This document shows, one piece after another, positions 26,796 through 36,342 of a stretch of DNA of 64,000 nucleotides. The DNA comes from an uncultured Bacteroidales bacterium (GTDB lineage Bacteria > Bacteroidota > Bacteroidia > Bacteroidales > UBA932), in the NCBI GenBank assembly GCA_944326305.1, contig CALVDL010000009.1, positions 33,400 through 97,399 of the forward strand, written 5' to 3'. The notes below the pieces were generated by a model, which saw nothing but the letters and a program-made list of their open reading frames with translations, was not told the origin of the DNA and did no database searches. A program made the position numbers and the translations under genes. Every line of letters begins with the position of its first letter. The first letter of the stretch is position 1.

Positions 26796-27260
26796 CTATT
26801 TCTTCCCGTGGTGCAGATTGTGTATCTGCTGTCTGCGGAAGCGTTCTTCTCCCACATAGAGCTTGGCTACCTTTTCTACCGGCAGCACTTTCTTGAACTT
26901 TGCCGCACATTCCTGGTCTATCCTGTCCCTGTCCCTGATGGCGTCGAGATAGGAGTCCAGAAGTGCCGGTATGTCCTTCGTGCGGTTTTCATCGGTTGCC
27001 TTTTCCAGGTCCCTGTAGGCCTTCATGACCTCGAACTGCGCCTTCCCCCGGTCCTCCCATGCCTGGTTGTATACCGGCCAGAAGGACTGGGCCTCCTCCG
27101 GAGTGAGCCCTATCGCACCGGTAAGGTACGCAATCTTTTCGCTCATTATGCGTTCTCTCCAGTCCTTGCCCCCGTCATCGGACTTCTGTGCTGCCATCTG
27201 CAGCGAAAGGAGGGTGGCGAGTATTGCGGAGATTGTGATTCTGTATAAGCTATTCATCAT
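26796..27260 (-). CDS. Spy/CpxP-like periplasmic protein
   Basis: A secreted helical protein of about 154 residues. A signal peptide (SLYRITISAILATLLSLQMA) ends near AQ, then charged helices follow: KIAYLTGAIGLTPEEAQSFW resembles the LTxxQ region of Spy/CpxP-type chaperones and heavy-metal sensors, and FKKVLPVEKVAKLY is the matching second helix. ATG codons at 27269, 27260 and 27257 are all possible starts and all overlap or abut the upstream stop at 27250. It is the last gene of a sigma factor, membrane protein and periplasmic protein trio, suggesting envelope stress sensing. Confidence 0.8.
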   Translation of the reverse strand: MMNSLYRITISAILATLLSLQMAAQKSDDGGKDWRERIMSEKIAYLTGAIGLTPEEAQSFWPVYNQAWEDRGKAQFEVMKAYRDLEKATDENRTKDIPALLDSYLDAIRDRDRIDQECAAKFKKVLPVEKVAKLYVGEERFRRQQIHNLHHGKK

Positions 27261-27666
27261 AAAATTCATTTAATTGTTCTACGGGAATTCCGGAATATAT
27301 CAGATAGTCTATGATGTCCTCGTCGGAAAGGTCCGAATCGGCTACATATCCGTAGCTGCTTTCTTCGTAGAGGATGTCCATGTCGTTGGGCATCAGCTCT
27401 GTGTAGAAGAATGTGTCGTTCAGCATCTGTTCTTTCTGCAGATGCCTGTCCCTGGTGATGGAGAGGGTTCCGGTGACTACGGCCGCCAGCATTGCTGCCG
27501 CTGTGGTGAGCCTGAGCAGGATATGGGATACCGTCCTTTCTCTGGCCGGGGTGCGGGCTGCTGTCCCGATGCCCGCCATCACCTGCCGCTGCATTTCGTC
27601 GAAATACCCGTCCGGCACTGAAAACGGCATCTTTTTGAGTTCTTTTTTAGATTCGAGAATATCCAT
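27250..27666 (-). CDS. Single-pass membrane protein, likely anti-sigma factor
   Basis: A 138-residue protein with a cytoplasmic N-terminus (KKMPFSVPDGYFDEMQRQVM), one membrane segment near residues 48-68 (LLRLTTAAAMLAAVVTGTL) and an acidic periplasmic tail. The FxVPxGYFxxM motif is frequent in small Bacteroidetes proteins coded just after ECF sigma factors. It lies 44 bases after the sigma gene and overlaps the next gene, so an anti-sigma role is likely by position; no ZAS zinc motif is present. Confidence 0.75.
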   Translation of the reverse strand: MDILESKKELKKMPFSVPDGYFDEMQRQVMAGIGTAARTPARERTVSHILLRLTTAAAMLAAVVTGTLSITRDRHLQKEQMLNDTFFYTELMPNDMDILYEESSYGYVADSDLSDEDIIDYLIYSGIPVEQLNEFYDE

Positions 27667-27710
27667 GGCACTTCACGATTCAGAAGTTAGACAATGCAAT
27701 GCGGGAAAGG

Positions 27711-28250
27711 TTAAAAATATTTCTCAAGTTCGGCCTTGATTTTATTGTATGCATGGTGGTATGAGGCTTTCAGGGAACCTGTCGTTATGCCTGTGATTTC
27801 GGAAATCTCCTCGTATTTGAGTTCGTCGAAGTATCTCAGGTTGAATACAAGCCTCTGTTTTGTGGGCAGTTTCTGGATGGCCTTGTGCAGCTGTCTCTGG
27901 ATGGCGTCACCGTTGAAATGCGGGTCGGAGTCAATCCTCTTTTCCATTTCGCCGAGGATGTCCTCAAACGCTATCGTCGCACGGATCTTCTTTTTCCTCA
28001 GGAAGTTCAGCGCCTCGTTCGTGGCTATGCGGTATATCCATGTAAAAAGCTGCGCATCCTCTCTGAATGAGGGAAGCGCAGCCCATATTTTTGCGAAAGT
28101 GTCCTGCAGGAGATCATCGGTGTCCTCATGCGAACATGTGAACCGGCGTATGTGCCAGTACAGCCGTTCCCGGTAGTTCGAGACGAGCGCTTCAAATGCC
28201 CGTTCCCTCGCTCCGCTGCGGTACATCCGCATGATTTCCCTGTCAGACAT
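27711..28250 (-). CDS. ECF RNA polymerase sigma factor
   Basis: A 179-residue sigma-70 family ECF factor. Region 2 is visible in DTDDLLQDTFAKIWAALPSF and FTWIYRIATNEALNFLRKKK. Region 4 is in LPTKQRLVFNLRYFDELKYE with the helix-turn-helix EEISEITGITTGSLKASYHH. Its ATG follows the transketolase stop with no gap (TAGATG), so it is co-transcribed with or coupled to the transketolase genes. Its partners are the next two genes. Confidence 0.93.
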   Translation of the reverse strand: MSDREIMRMYRSGARERAFEALVSNYRERLYWHIRRFTCSHEDTDDLLQDTFAKIWAALPSFREDAQLFTWIYRIATNEALNFLRKKKIRATIAFEDILGEMEKRIDSDPHFNGDAIQRQLHKAIQKLPTKQRLVFNLRYFDELKYEEISEITGITTGSLKASYHHAYNKIKAELEKYF

Positions 28251-29213
28251 CTATTCCTTCGCTTTTTTTGCGACGGCTCTGCGTGCGGCCTCAGCAATGT
28301 GCCCCGCATCAAGCCCGTAGGCGGTCAGGAGTTCAGACGGTGTCCCGCTCTGTCCGAAGCGGTCCTGCCCGTTGACGAATTCCATGTGCGCAGGGCAGCT
28401 CCCGGCCAGGGTGCCTGCAATCAGCTCTCCGAGGCCTCCGGCCATGTTGTGTTCCTCTGCGCATACCACAGCCCCTGTCTTGGAAACGGAGGCTATGACT
28501 GCCTCCCTGTCGAGCGGCTTGATGGTGGCGATGTCGATGACCTCTGCGCTGACGCCTTCCGCCTCAAGGGATTCGGCCGCTTTGAGCGCCTCCCATACGA
28601 GGTGTCCTGTGGCGATGATGGTCACGTCTGTGCCCTCATTCATGATGATGGCCTTGCCGATCTCGAATTTCTGGTCCTCCGGAGTGAAGTTCGGTACCGA
28701 AGGCCGCCCGAACCTCAGGTACACCGGCCCGTAGTATTCGGCTGCGGCGATGGTGGCCGCCTTTGTCTGGTTGAAGTCGCACGGGTTTATGACCACCATC
28801 CCGGGGAGGGCCCTCATCAGGGCGATGTCCTCCATCGTCTGGTGCGTTGCCCCGTCTTCACCGAGGGTGATGCCTGCGTGGGAGGCCGCGATTTTCACGT
28901 TGGTGTGCCCGTAGGCGACTTCCTGGCGGATCTGGTCGTATACGCGCCCCGTTACGAATTCGGCGAAGGAGCTCGCGAATGCGGTCTTGCCTGTGAGGGC
29001 CAGCCCTGCGGCGGTCCCGATCATGTTGGCCTCGGCTATTCCGCACTGGAAGAACCTTTCAGGGAAGTCCTTGGCGAACTTGCCCATCTTGACGGAACCT
29101 ATCAGGTCCGCTGTCAGTGCAACGACGTCAGGGTTCTTCGCGGCTGCTTCATACAGCCCTTCCCCGAAACCGCTGCGGGTGTCTTTCTTGCCTGTATCTG
29201 TGTATTTTTTCAT
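28251..29213 (-). CDS. Transketolase, C-terminal subunit
   Basis: A 320-residue protein covering the pyrimidine-binding and C-terminal domains of transketolase, which moves two-carbon units in the pentose phosphate pathway. Seen: GFGEGLYEAAAKNPDVVALT, FFQCGIAEANMIGTAAGLAL with the catalytic Glu, and EEHNMAGGLGE. The N-terminal half is a separate gene 24 bases upstream, an arrangement found in many anaerobes. Confidence 0.93.
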   Translation of the reverse strand: MKKYTDTGKKDTRSGFGEGLYEAAAKNPDVVALTADLIGSVKMGKFAKDFPERFFQCGIAEANMIGTAAGLALTGKTAFASSFAEFVTGRVYDQIRQEVAYGHTNVKIAASHAGITLGEDGATHQTMEDIALMRALPGMVVINPCDFNQTKAATIAAAEYYGPVYLRFGRPSVPNFTPEDQKFEIGKAIIMNEGTDVTIIATGHLVWEALKAAESLEAEGVSAEVIDIATIKPLDREAVIASVSKTGAVVCAEEHNMAGGLGELIAGTLAGSCPAHMEFVNGQDRFGQSGTPSELLTAYGLDAGHIAEAARRAVAKKAKE

Positions 29214-29237
29214 TTCTGAGTCGGTTTGATGGTTGGA

Positions 29238-30086
29238 TTAATAGTCCCCGAGTGTCTCTTCTATCTGGGCCAGCGCCTTGTCCGCGAGTTCTGCCGACGG
29301 GGCTTTCCCGTGCCATTCGCAGGTCCCGGCCATGAAATCCACGCCGTGTCCCATTTCGGTGTTCATGAGGAGCATAACCGGCTTTCCTTTCCCTGTGAAT
29401 CCTTTGGCCTTCCCGAAGGCGGAGAGTATTGCCCCGAAGTCATGCCCGTCGCAGGAGATGACCTCCCATCCGAATGATTTCCACTTGCTTTCGAGATCAC
29501 CCAGTCCACCGACGCTGTCTACGTTACCGTCGATCTGCTGCCTGTTCCAGTCAGTGATGGCTATGAGGTTGTCAATCTTGTGGTGCGCGCAGAACATGGC
29601 AGCTTCCCATATCTGTCCTTCCTCGCTTTCGCCGTCTCCCAACAGCACGTATGTGAGGTTCCCGTCATTGTCTATGCGTTTGCCCAAAGCCACGCCTGCC
29701 GCGAGCGACAGTCCCTGTCCGAGCGACCCGGAAGGCTGGAATACTCCCGGAAGCCCGGCCTCAATGGAAGGGTGCCCCTGGAGCCTGCTCCCGAATTTCC
29801 TGAATGTGGACAGCTCTTCTACAGGGAAATAGCCGGCCCGTGCGAGCAGGGAATAGTATACAGGCGTGAGGTGGCCTGCCGAAAGGATAAATACATCCTG
29901 CCCTTTCCCGCTGCGGGTCCATGTGGCAGGGTCATGCTTCATCACTCCCCCGAAATACAGTGCCGTAAGGAAATCGGTGCTGCTCATCGAGCCGCCCGGA
30001 TGCCCGGATGCCGCTCCGCTGACCATCCTGATGATGTCCCTTCTGACCTGTGAGGAGATTTTTTTCAGTTCTTCAATAGAGACCAT
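29238..30086 (-). CDS. Transketolase, N-terminal subunit
   Basis: A 282-residue thiamine-diphosphate-binding half of a split transketolase. The cofactor motif runs from LLGDGESEEGQIWEA to DWNRQQ; SGHPGGSMSSTDFLTALYF and SAGHLTPVYYSLL are typical. It is first of the transketolase-sigma-membrane protein-periplasmic protein unit. A perfect -7 element lies 25 bases upstream. Confidence 0.94.
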   Translation of the reverse strand: MVSIEELKKISSQVRRDIIRMVSGAASGHPGGSMSSTDFLTALYFGGVMKHDPATWTRSGKGQDVFILSAGHLTPVYYSLLARAGYFPVEELSTFRKFGSRLQGHPSIEAGLPGVFQPSGSLGQGLSLAAGVALGKRIDNDGNLTYVLLGDGESEEGQIWEAAMFCAHHKIDNLIAITDWNRQQIDGNVDSVGGLGDLESKWKSFGWEVISCDGHDFGAILSAFGKAKGFTGKGKPVMLLMNTEMGHGVDFMAGTCEWHGKAPSAELADKALAQIEETLGDY

Positions 30087-30111
30087 TGCAATATATTAGT
30101 GTTATGTGGCG

Positions 30112-30119
30112 CAAAAATA
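30112..30119 (-). promoter_or_regulatory. -7 element of the transketolase unit
   Basis: Reads TATTTTTG on the minus strand, a perfect TAnnTTTG, 25 bases before the start. No TTTG at the usual -33 distance. The remaining 30120-30383 is AT-rich, then GC-rich from about 30265, with no further feature that I can support. Confidence 0.45.
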
Positions 30120-30383
30120 ATATATTTTGATCAATAAATCATTGCTTTTTCAAATTAATTATGGGATTATTTTCAATAAATATGATTCTATATGAAAAAT
30201 AGTATCTATATAAGTGAAAAGAAATGAAACAATATGCAATAAAACAATAACCCGTGCAAAAAAGGGCATGCCGTGGTACGGGTGACGGCCGCCTGTTCGG
30301 CGGGATGGGGCGCTTCACAGGCTGACGCTCCCTATTTCTTGCAATGTTTCTGACGGATAGGCTTTTTTGTCTGTTTTTCTGCG

Positions 30384-30391
30384 TATCTTTG
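30384..30391 (+). promoter_or_regulatory. -7 element upstream of lepA
   Basis: TATCTTTG, a perfect TAnnTTTG, 26 bases before the lepA start. The -33 region is T-rich but lacks TTTG at the proper distance. Confidence 0.5.
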
Positions 30392-30417
30392 CCGGGATAT
30401 CAGGTTTACAGGACAAT

Positions 30418-32205
30418 ATGAAATATACCAGGAACTTTTGCATAATAGCGCATATCGACCACGGCAAGAGTACGCTTGCAGACAGGATGATAGAGCTGAC
30501 GCATACCCTGAGCAGCAGGGATATGGAGGCCCAGGTGCTCGACTCGATGGATCTGGAAAAGGAGAAAGGCATCACTATCAAGAGCCATGCTATCCAGATG
30601 GAGTATATGTACAAAGGCGAAAAATATACGCTCAATCTCATTGACACCCCGGGGCATGTGGACTTTTCTTATGAGGTCTCCAGGGCGATAGCCTCCTGCG
30701 AGGGGGCACTCCTGGTGGTGGATGCCACACAGGGTATCCAGGCCCAGACCATATCCAATCTGTATCTGGCCATAGAGCATGACCTGGAGATTATCCCGGT
30801 TCTCAACAAGATAGATATGGACTCCGCCATGGTGGACGTCGTGACGGACCAGGTGGTGGACCTTCTGGGATGCCGTCCCGAGGATGTGCTATGCGCTTCC
30901 GGGAAGACGGGGGATGGCGTGCCGGCCATCCTTGATGCGATAGTGGAGAGGATCCCTGCGCCGCAGGGCGATCCCGATGCCCCGCTCCAGGCTCTGATTT
31001 TCGATTCAGTATTCAATTCTTTCAGGGGTATCATAGCTTATTTCAAGGTGGAGAACGGCTCTATACATACCGGGGACAAGGTGAAGTTCTTCAATACGGG
31101 CAAGGAATACGAGGCTGACGAGATAGGGGTCCTTAAGATGAGGATGGACCCGCGTGACGAGATTCCGTGCGGAAGTGTTGGCTACATCATCTCCGGCATC
31201 AAGACGGCATCGGAGGTGAAGGTAGGCGATACCATCACCCATGTCGAAAGGCCTTGCAGGGAGGCCATCGCCGGATTCGAGGAGGTGAAGCCGATGCTTT
31301 TCGCCGGTGTATATCCTGTAGAGACCGACCAGTACGAGGAACTTCGCTCTTCGATAGAGAAACTGCAGCTGAATGACGCCTCCCTGGTGTTCGAGCCGGA
31401 GTCCTCCCTGGCCCTCGGGTTCGGTTTCAGGTGCGGGTTCCTCGGGCTGCTGCACCTGGAGATCGTGCAGGAGAGACTGTTCAGGGAGTTCGGCATGGAT
31501 GTCATCACCACTGTGCCGAACGTATCCTATAAGGTGTATACCACTCAGGGGGCTGTGGTGGATGTCCACAACCCTTCAGGTCTTCCGGCCCCTACACTGA
31601 TAGACCGGATAGAGGAGCCTTACATAAGGGCGCAGGTCATTTCGAAGGCCGAGTTCTACGGGCCTATAATGAAGCTCTGCCTCGACAAGAGGGGAACGCT
31701 TATCAACCAGCATTATATCACTTCCGACCGTCTGGAACTTACATACGAGATGCCGCTGTCTGAGATAGTCTTCGATTTCTATGACAAGCTGAAGTCCATT
31801 TCCAAGGGATATGCTTCATTTGACTACCATGTGATAGGCTTCCGTCCTGCAAAGCTGGTAAAGCTGGACATATTGCTGAACGGGGAGCCTGCAGATGCGC
31901 TCTCGAGCCTGATCCACCAGGACCATGCGTATGATTTCGGCCGCAAGATATGCGAGAAGCTCAAGGAGCTCATCCCGAGGCAGCAGTTCGACATCGCCAT
32001 CCAGGCGGCTATCGGGGCAAAAATCATAGCGCGGGAGACTGTCAAGGCCGTGCGCAAGGACGTGACAGCCAAGTGTTACGGCGGTGATATTTCCAGAAAG
32101 CGCAAACTGCTCGAGAAACAGAAGCAGGGGAAGAAGAGGATGCGCCAGATCGGTACCGTGGAGGTGCCGCAGAGCGCATTCATGGCTGTACTTAAGTTGG
32201 ATTAG
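30418..32205 (+). CDS. lepA: Elongation factor 4 (LepA)
   Basis: A ribosome-associated GTPase of 595 residues, the normal length. G1 is [10 protein letters not shown]2 lies in [13 protein letters not shown]3 is DTPGHVDF, G4 is NKID. The LepA-specific C-terminal domain ends with [20 protein letters not shown] and [14 protein letters not shown], which is diagnostic. Start 30418 gives the usual N-terminus [14 protein letters not shown]. The next gene follows 13 bases later. Confidence 0.97.
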   Translation: MKYTRNFCIIAHIDHGKSTLADRMIELTHTLSSRDMEAQVLDSMDLEKEKGITIKSHAIQMEYMYKGEKYTLNLIDTPGHVDFSYEVSRAIASCEGALLVVDATQGIQAQTISNLYLAIEHDLEIIPVLNKIDMDSAMVDVVTDQVVDLLGCRPEDVLCASGKTGDGVPAILDAIVERIPAPQGDPDAPLQALIFDSVFNSFRGIIAYFKVENGSIHTGDKVKFFNTGKEYEADEIGVLKMRMDPRDEIPCGSVGYIISGIKTASEVKVGDTITHVERPCREAIAGFEEVKPMLFAGVYPVETDQYEELRSSIEKLQLNDASLVFEPESSLALGFGFRCGFLGLLHLEIVQERLFREFGMDVITTVPNVSYKVYTTQGAVVDVHNPSGLPAPTLIDRIEEPYIRAQVISKAEFYGPIMKLCLDKRGTLINQHYITSDRLELTYEMPLSEIVFDFYDKLKSISKGYASFDYHVIGFRPAKLVKLDILLNGEPADALSSLIHQDHAYDFGRKICEKLKELIPRQQFDIAIQAAIGAKIIARETVKAVRKDVTAKCYGGDISRKRKLLEKQKQGKKRMRQIGTVEVPQSAFMAVLKLD

Positions 32206-32218
32206 CCGTTTTATCCGT

Positions 32219-33055
32219 ATGGACCAGATGACTGTGGCTGTCCTGATGACTGTACACAACAGGAAAAGCAGTACGCTCAAATGCCTGTCCCTGCTGTACC
32301 AGCAGACAGATGCCCTTAAAAGGGCCGGGAAATATGCTTTTTCGGTATATCTGACCGATGACGGGAGTACCGACGGTACATCCGAGGCCGTTGGCGGCCT
32401 TTTCCCTGATGTGAATATAATACACGGGGACGGCAGCCTGTACTGGAACAGGGGCATGTGCGAGGCATGGGACGTGGCGGCCAGGACGTCACCGGACTTC
32501 TATCTGTGGCTGAATGACGACACCATGCTTAAGACGGGGGCGATAGTTGCCCTGCTTGAGAATTCGACGTATCTCGGGCACCGGGCCATAGTCGCCGGCA
32601 CGGCGGAGGACCGCTTAGGTAGGCTATCCTACGGAGGCAGGACAAAGTACGGAAGGATCATCACTCCTGACCCGATGATTCCGGAGCCTTGCGACATCTT
32701 CAACGGGAATCTGGTCCTGGTCCCGGATTTCGTCTACAGACGGTTGGGCACACTGGACAGGATATATTCGCACAGCTTCGGCGATTTCGACTATGGGGTC
32801 AGGGCGGCGAAGAAGAACCTGACCGCTGTGGTTGCCCCGGGCGTTCTCGCAGAATGTGACAGGAACGAGGCCCTTCCCAAATGGAGGGATCCGGCCTTTT
32901 CCCTGAAGGTGCGCTACGCTTCCATAATGGGGCCTAAGGGCCGTCCGTTCAAGGAGCAGTTCATCTACGATTTCCGTGCCTTCGGTCCGGTCCGGGCCAT
33001 GCTCCATTTCCTTTCTCTGAACCTGAAGGTGCTGTTCCCTATGAGATATAAATAA
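32219..33055 (+). CDS. GT2 family glycosyltransferase
   Basis: A 278-residue A-fold glycosyltransferase. N-terminal nucleotide-sugar site: VAVLMTVHNRKSSTLKCL, VYLTDDGSTDGTSEAV and the metal motif WLNDDTML; acceptor region has SHSFGDFDYGVRA. It resembles rhamnosyltransferase-like GT2 enzymes; donor and acceptor are not evident. Starts at 32219 or 32228 are both possible. The longer frame within lepA is an overlap artefact. It ends at a strong terminator. Confidence 0.88.
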   Translation: MDQMTVAVLMTVHNRKSSTLKCLSLLYQQTDALKRAGKYAFSVYLTDDGSTDGTSEAVGGLFPDVNIIHGDGSLYWNRGMCEAWDVAARTSPDFYLWLNDDTMLKTGAIVALLENSTYLGHRAIVAGTAEDRLGRLSYGGRTKYGRIITPDPMIPEPCDIFNGNLVLVPDFVYRRLGTLDRIYSHSFGDFDYGVRAAKKNLTAVVAPGVLAECDRNEALPKWRDPAFSLKVRYASIMGPKGRPFKEQFIYDFRAFGPVRAMLHFLSLNLKVLFPMRYK

Positions 33056-33086
33056 AATGGGGCGCCTGTCACAGGTACCCCATTTT
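33054..33086 (+). terminator. Terminator after the glycosyltransferase
   Basis: AAAATGGGG (33054-33062) pairs with CCCCATTTT (33078-33086), with an inner GCCTG/CAGG stem. The A-stem-T layout works in either direction and overlaps the stop codon. Confidence 0.75.
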
Positions 33087-33088
33087 CA

Positions 33089-33135
33089 AAAATTCTCCGT
33101 CCGGAGAATTTTACTACGGATCTTGCTCTCCGTAG
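33089..33135 (+). other. Two further stacked hairpins upstream of menA
   Basis: AAAATTCTCCG (33089-33099) and CGGAGAATTTT (33102-33112) are perfect inverted arms; CTACGGA (33114-33120) and TCCGTAG (33129-33135) form another stem with an 8-base loop. With the terminator before them they make three hairpins in a row. The rest to 33257 is T/G-rich with GTTGTTTT repeated; I see no clear promoter. Confidence 0.55.
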
Positions 33136-33257
33136 ATTGAGACGAATAAGATTCTTAACCGGAGGCAAAGGTCGCTAATTGAAGTGTGACCGGAGTTGTA
33201 TGAATTGTTGTTTTAATTGTTGTTTTAGCTGTTGTAGGTTGTTTAAATGCGTGTTTT

Positions 33258-34169
33258 ATGAATAAGCTCTCTTCTTGTGTCACGGCAATGCGGTTGCGGA
33301 CCCTTCCCCTTTCTCTTGCCGGAGTCTCCCTCGGTCTGATGCTTGCCGCGTCCGATTATATGCTCCGGCCGTGGGTGGCGTTCTTCACCCTGCTTACAAC
33401 CGCATTCCTGCAGATACTTTCCAATGTGGCGAACGAGCTCGGGGATTTCCTTCACGGGACGGACCGCGAGGCTGACAGGCAGGGGCCTTCATATACTCTA
33501 TCCAAAGGGCTGCTGACGGCACGGGATTTCAAGGTGATGATCCTGGTGTATGTCCTTCTTTGCGTGGCTGGCGGACTGGCGATGATATGGTTTTCCTTCG
33601 GGACATTCTTCGATTACGGGGCGGTAATCATAGCCCTGATGGGGCTGGCGGCCATTTCAGGTGCCATGAAATATACCCTGGGCCGCAGGCCCTACGGCTA
33701 CAGGGGGCTCGGGGACCTGTATGTGTTCATGTTTTTCGGGATTGTGGCTGTGCTGGGGTCGTATTTTGTGGCTTCTCACGAGATCAGGACATGGATTCTT
33801 CTGCTGCCTGCCATATCTGTAGGGTGTTTCAGTGTCGGGGTCCTGAACGTTAATAATATAAGGGATATAAAGAGCGACGCTCTTACCCGCCGGACCATCC
33901 CCGTGAGGATAGGGGAGAGGAATGCGAAGATATACCATACGGCGCTGATTGTCTTCGGGTGGGCGTGCATGTTTGTCTATGTGTCGATGAGGATGTTCGA
34001 CTGGTGGCATTACCTGTTTGCAGTAACGCTCCCTCTTTTTGTAATCCATCTCGTCCAGGTGTGGAGACATTCCGGGAAGGCCCTGGACCCGCAGCTTCCT
34101 CAGCTGGTCATCTCCACTTTCCTGTTCGCTTTTCTTGCCGGCTTCGGTTTTATTGTCTATCTGCTGTAG
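33258..34169 (+). CDS. menA: 1,4-dihydroxy-2-naphthoate polyprenyltransferase
   Basis: A UbiA-family membrane prenyltransferase of 303 residues that attaches the polyprenyl tail in menaquinone synthesis. The first Asp-rich motif is NELGDFLHGTDREADRQGP, the second is NNIRDIKSD; together they identify the MenA group. Eight or nine hydrophobic segments are visible. It converges on menG, which codes the next step on this branch. Confidence 0.94.
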   Translation: MNKLSSCVTAMRLRTLPLSLAGVSLGLMLAASDYMLRPWVAFFTLLTTAFLQILSNVANELGDFLHGTDREADRQGPSYTLSKGLLTARDFKVMILVYVLLCVAGGLAMIWFSFGTFFDYGAVIIALMGLAAISGAMKYTLGRRPYGYRGLGDLYVFMFFGIVAVLGSYFVASHEIRTWILLLPAISVGCFSVGVLNVNNIRDIKSDALTRRTIPVRIGERNAKIYHTALIVFGWACMFVYVSMRMFDWWHYLFAVTLPLFVIHLVQVWRHSGKALDPQLPQLVISTFLFAFLAGFGFIVYLL

Positions 34170-34252
34170 CTTGACGGAGGGCGCCGGGCCTGAAAAGCAT
34201 GGCCGCCCGTGGCCTTGTGAACGGGAGGGGACCGCCGCAAGGCGGGAGGGAT

Positions 34253-34963
34253 TTACTTTTCAGGCCTGGTGCCAGAGTACATCCTGCAGATACCGAAGGT
34301 GAAAGCCTTTGATTTTGTTTCTTTGAATCCGCATGATTCCATCATCTGCAGGAATCTTTTCGGCCCGGGGAACTTCAGTACGGAGGCCGGAAGGTATCTG
34401 TATGCTCCCTTGTTTCCTGAAACCATGCCCCCTATGGCGGGGAGGATATGCAGGGCGTACAGTTTGTACATGAAGCGCATTACAGGGTTCTCCGGTACGG
34501 ACAGCTCCAGGATGACGGCTTTGCCGCCGGGCCGGAGGACACGGAGCATTTCCTGCAGTCCGGTTTCCAGATGCTCGAAGTTGCGTACGCCGAAGGCGAC
34601 CGACACCCTGTCGAAGCTGCAGTCGGGGAAGCCGAGCTGCTCGCAGTCCCCCTGTTCCATGCTTACAATCCCCTCCAGCCCTTCCGATGCGACCTTTTCC
34701 CTCCCGATCTTCATCATACCCTCGGACAGGTCCAGACCGGTGACATGGCTGCCTGGTGCCGCTGCACGGGCTATTGCTATCGAGAAGTCGCCTGTGCCGC
34801 AGGCAACATCGAGGACCTCCATGGCGTACCCCTTGTCCGTTATCTCTTTCACGGCCTTTTTTCTCCACCCCTTGTCTATGTCGAAAGACAGGATATGGTT
34901 CAGCCTGTCATAGTCTGGTGCTATCGCATCGAACATTGTACGTATGTTTTCCTTTTTCGGCAT
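34253..34963 (-). CDS. menG: Demethylmenaquinone methyltransferase
   Basis: A UbiE/MenG-family SAM-dependent methyltransferase, 236 residues. FDAIAPDYDRLNHILSFDID and RKKAVKEI are typical, motif I is DVACGTGDFSIA, and the FPGPKRFLQMMESCGF segment is family-specific. It performs the final methylation of menaquinone, after MenA, with which it converges across 83 bases. It follows the DUF3089 lipoprotein gene by 21 bases. Confidence 0.95.
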   Translation of the reverse strand: MPKKENIRTMFDAIAPDYDRLNHILSFDIDKGWRKKAVKEITDKGYAMEVLDVACGTGDFSIAIARAAAPGSHVTGLDLSEGMMKIGREKVASEGLEGIVSMEQGDCEQLGFPDCSFDRVSVAFGVRNFEHLETGLQEMLRVLRPGGKAVILELSVPENPVMRFMYKLYALHILPAIGGMVSGNKGAYRYLPASVLKFPGPKRFLQMMESCGFKETKSKAFTFGICRMYSGTRPEK

Positions 34964-34984
34964 GATGCTGTCTCAATTTCAGGG

Positions 34985-36022
34985 TTATTGCTCTGTACCG
35001 GGTGTGCCTTGCCGGTGTGCCTGCTCATAGGAACGCAGCCGGTCTGCTATATTCTGCTGCAGGTTCAGGAAATACAGGTTGATTTCCTGGACATGGTAGT
35101 TTCCTTTCGGGAAGAGTCCGCTGATGGACGGGATGAAATATTCCTCATCGTCGAGCCCGTCTATCCGGAGTACATGTTCCCGTGGAAGGATCCGGGCCCC
35201 TACCGCGTTGAAAAGGGTGTCGGAACGGCCTGACCTGTGGAAGAATACTGAGCCGGCGTTTTCCGATGCCGGTGCGTAGGTGCTGTCGGTCCTCCAGTTT
35301 ATCGGGTTGATGCATACTGTATTGGACTTGAAAGCAGGGGAGATGGCCTCTGGGGTGGATACGCTGTTGTAACAGATGATGACGCCGCAGTCGTCAGGGC
35401 CTCCGGCAGGCTTGAGATACGGATATTTCTCCAGTTCGCTCCCGCTTATCGCGAATCCGAAGGCGTATGCGGCTATCATCCGGGAATACTGCTCTTCCGT
35501 CATGGTGTCCTCTATCAGCCTGATGATTGCCTTGGCCCCCTGGCTGTGCCCGGCGAGGAAGAACGGGCGGCCTCCGTTGAGGTGCTCCATATAATAATGG
35601 AATGCATTAACGATGTCCTGGTGAGCGGTCCTGTACTTTTCTTCGATTTCTTCTTCTGTCCCGAACCATGAGCCCATGGTAATTTGCCTGTAGTAAGGGG
35701 AGAAGAAATTGCAGCTTTTGCGGAAAAGCTCGTATCCGAGCCGGGTGGACGCATCTGTGGCGGCCCTCTGTTCCGGGTTTTCCACATCCATATAGTGTAC
35801 AGTCCGGCCTGTGCTGTCCTTCCAGTCCCATACGCATGTCGGTGTCACATAGAATACGTCGGCGTCTTTCATTTCCCCGCCACCGGCTGTGGCATACCAC
35901 ATATTCTGCAGGGAGTAGTCGGGAGCTGCGGGGATGATTTCCTTCCCGTTTTTCGTTGAGGAGCACCCTGCGGCGGCAAATGTGAGCGCTGTAACAGCGG
36001 CGGATAAGAACAAATTTTTCAT
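34985..36022 (-). CDS. DUF3089 alpha/beta-hydrolase lipoprotein
   Basis: A 345-residue lipoprotein (leader ending FAAAGC) of the DUF3089 family. The nucleophile elbow AGHSQGAKA, DVFYVTPTCVWD near the N-terminus and FEIRK-like tail elements indicate an alpha/beta-hydrolase fold. The substrate is unknown. It lies upstream of menG on the same strand with a 21-base gap; a link to quinone metabolism is not implied by the sequence. Confidence 0.82.
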   Translation of the reverse strand: MKNLFLSAAVTALTFAAAGCSSTKNGKEIIPAAPDYSLQNMWYATAGGGEMKDADVFYVTPTCVWDWKDSTGRTVHYMDVENPEQRAATDASTRLGYELFRKSCNFFSPYYRQITMGSWFGTEEEIEEKYRTAHQDIVNAFHYYMEHLNGGRPFFLAGHSQGAKAIIRLIEDTMTEEQYSRMIAAYAFGFAISGSELEKYPYLKPAGGPDDCGVIICYNSVSTPEAISPAFKSNTVCINPINWRTDSTYAPASENAGSVFFHRSGRSDTLFNAVGARILPREHVLRIDGLDDEEYFIPSISGLFPKGNYHVQEINLYFLNLQQNIADRLRSYEQAHRQGTPGTEQ

Positions 36023-36114
36023 GTCAGATCATGATGCCGTTCCGGGCGGCCTTTAAGATTATGTCTTGAATTTTTCGGGATGGCCCACGGCCATTCCCGG
36101 TTCATGTCCAGGTG

Positions 36115-36342
36115 TCATGGGACAGGGTCGTATCCGCTCCCTCCCCACGGGTGGCACCTGAGCAGTCTCCGTACCGTAAGGTATCCTCCTTTGAACACGC
36201 CGTATTTTTTGAAAGCTTCCAGTGCATATTGCGAGCAGGTAGGTGTGAACCTGCATGAGGGTGCCGTGTACGGAGATATGCATTTCTGGTAGAACTTTAT
36301 CAGCAGGACGAACGGGGATATGGCTATTTTCCTCAGGTTCAT
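36115..36342 (-). CDS. yidD: YidD membrane protein insertion efficiency factor
   Basis: A 75-residue YidD protein. [20 protein letters not shown] and [13 protein letters not shown], then [17 protein letters not shown], are the family hallmark, with three conserved Cys. It overlaps the end of rnpA by 4 bases (ATGA), a common arrangement with rnpA. Confidence 0.96.
   Translation of the reverse strand: MNLRKIAISPFVLLIKFYQKCISPYTAPSCRFTPTCSQYALEAFKKYGVFKGGYLTVRRLLRCHPWGGSGYDPVP

Noticed and set aside
34188..34266. Distant inverted arms GGCCTGAAAAG and CTTTTCAGGCC between menA and menG
   Set aside because: The arms are about 60 bases apart and one lies in the menG end; I could not support a terminator or regulatory role.
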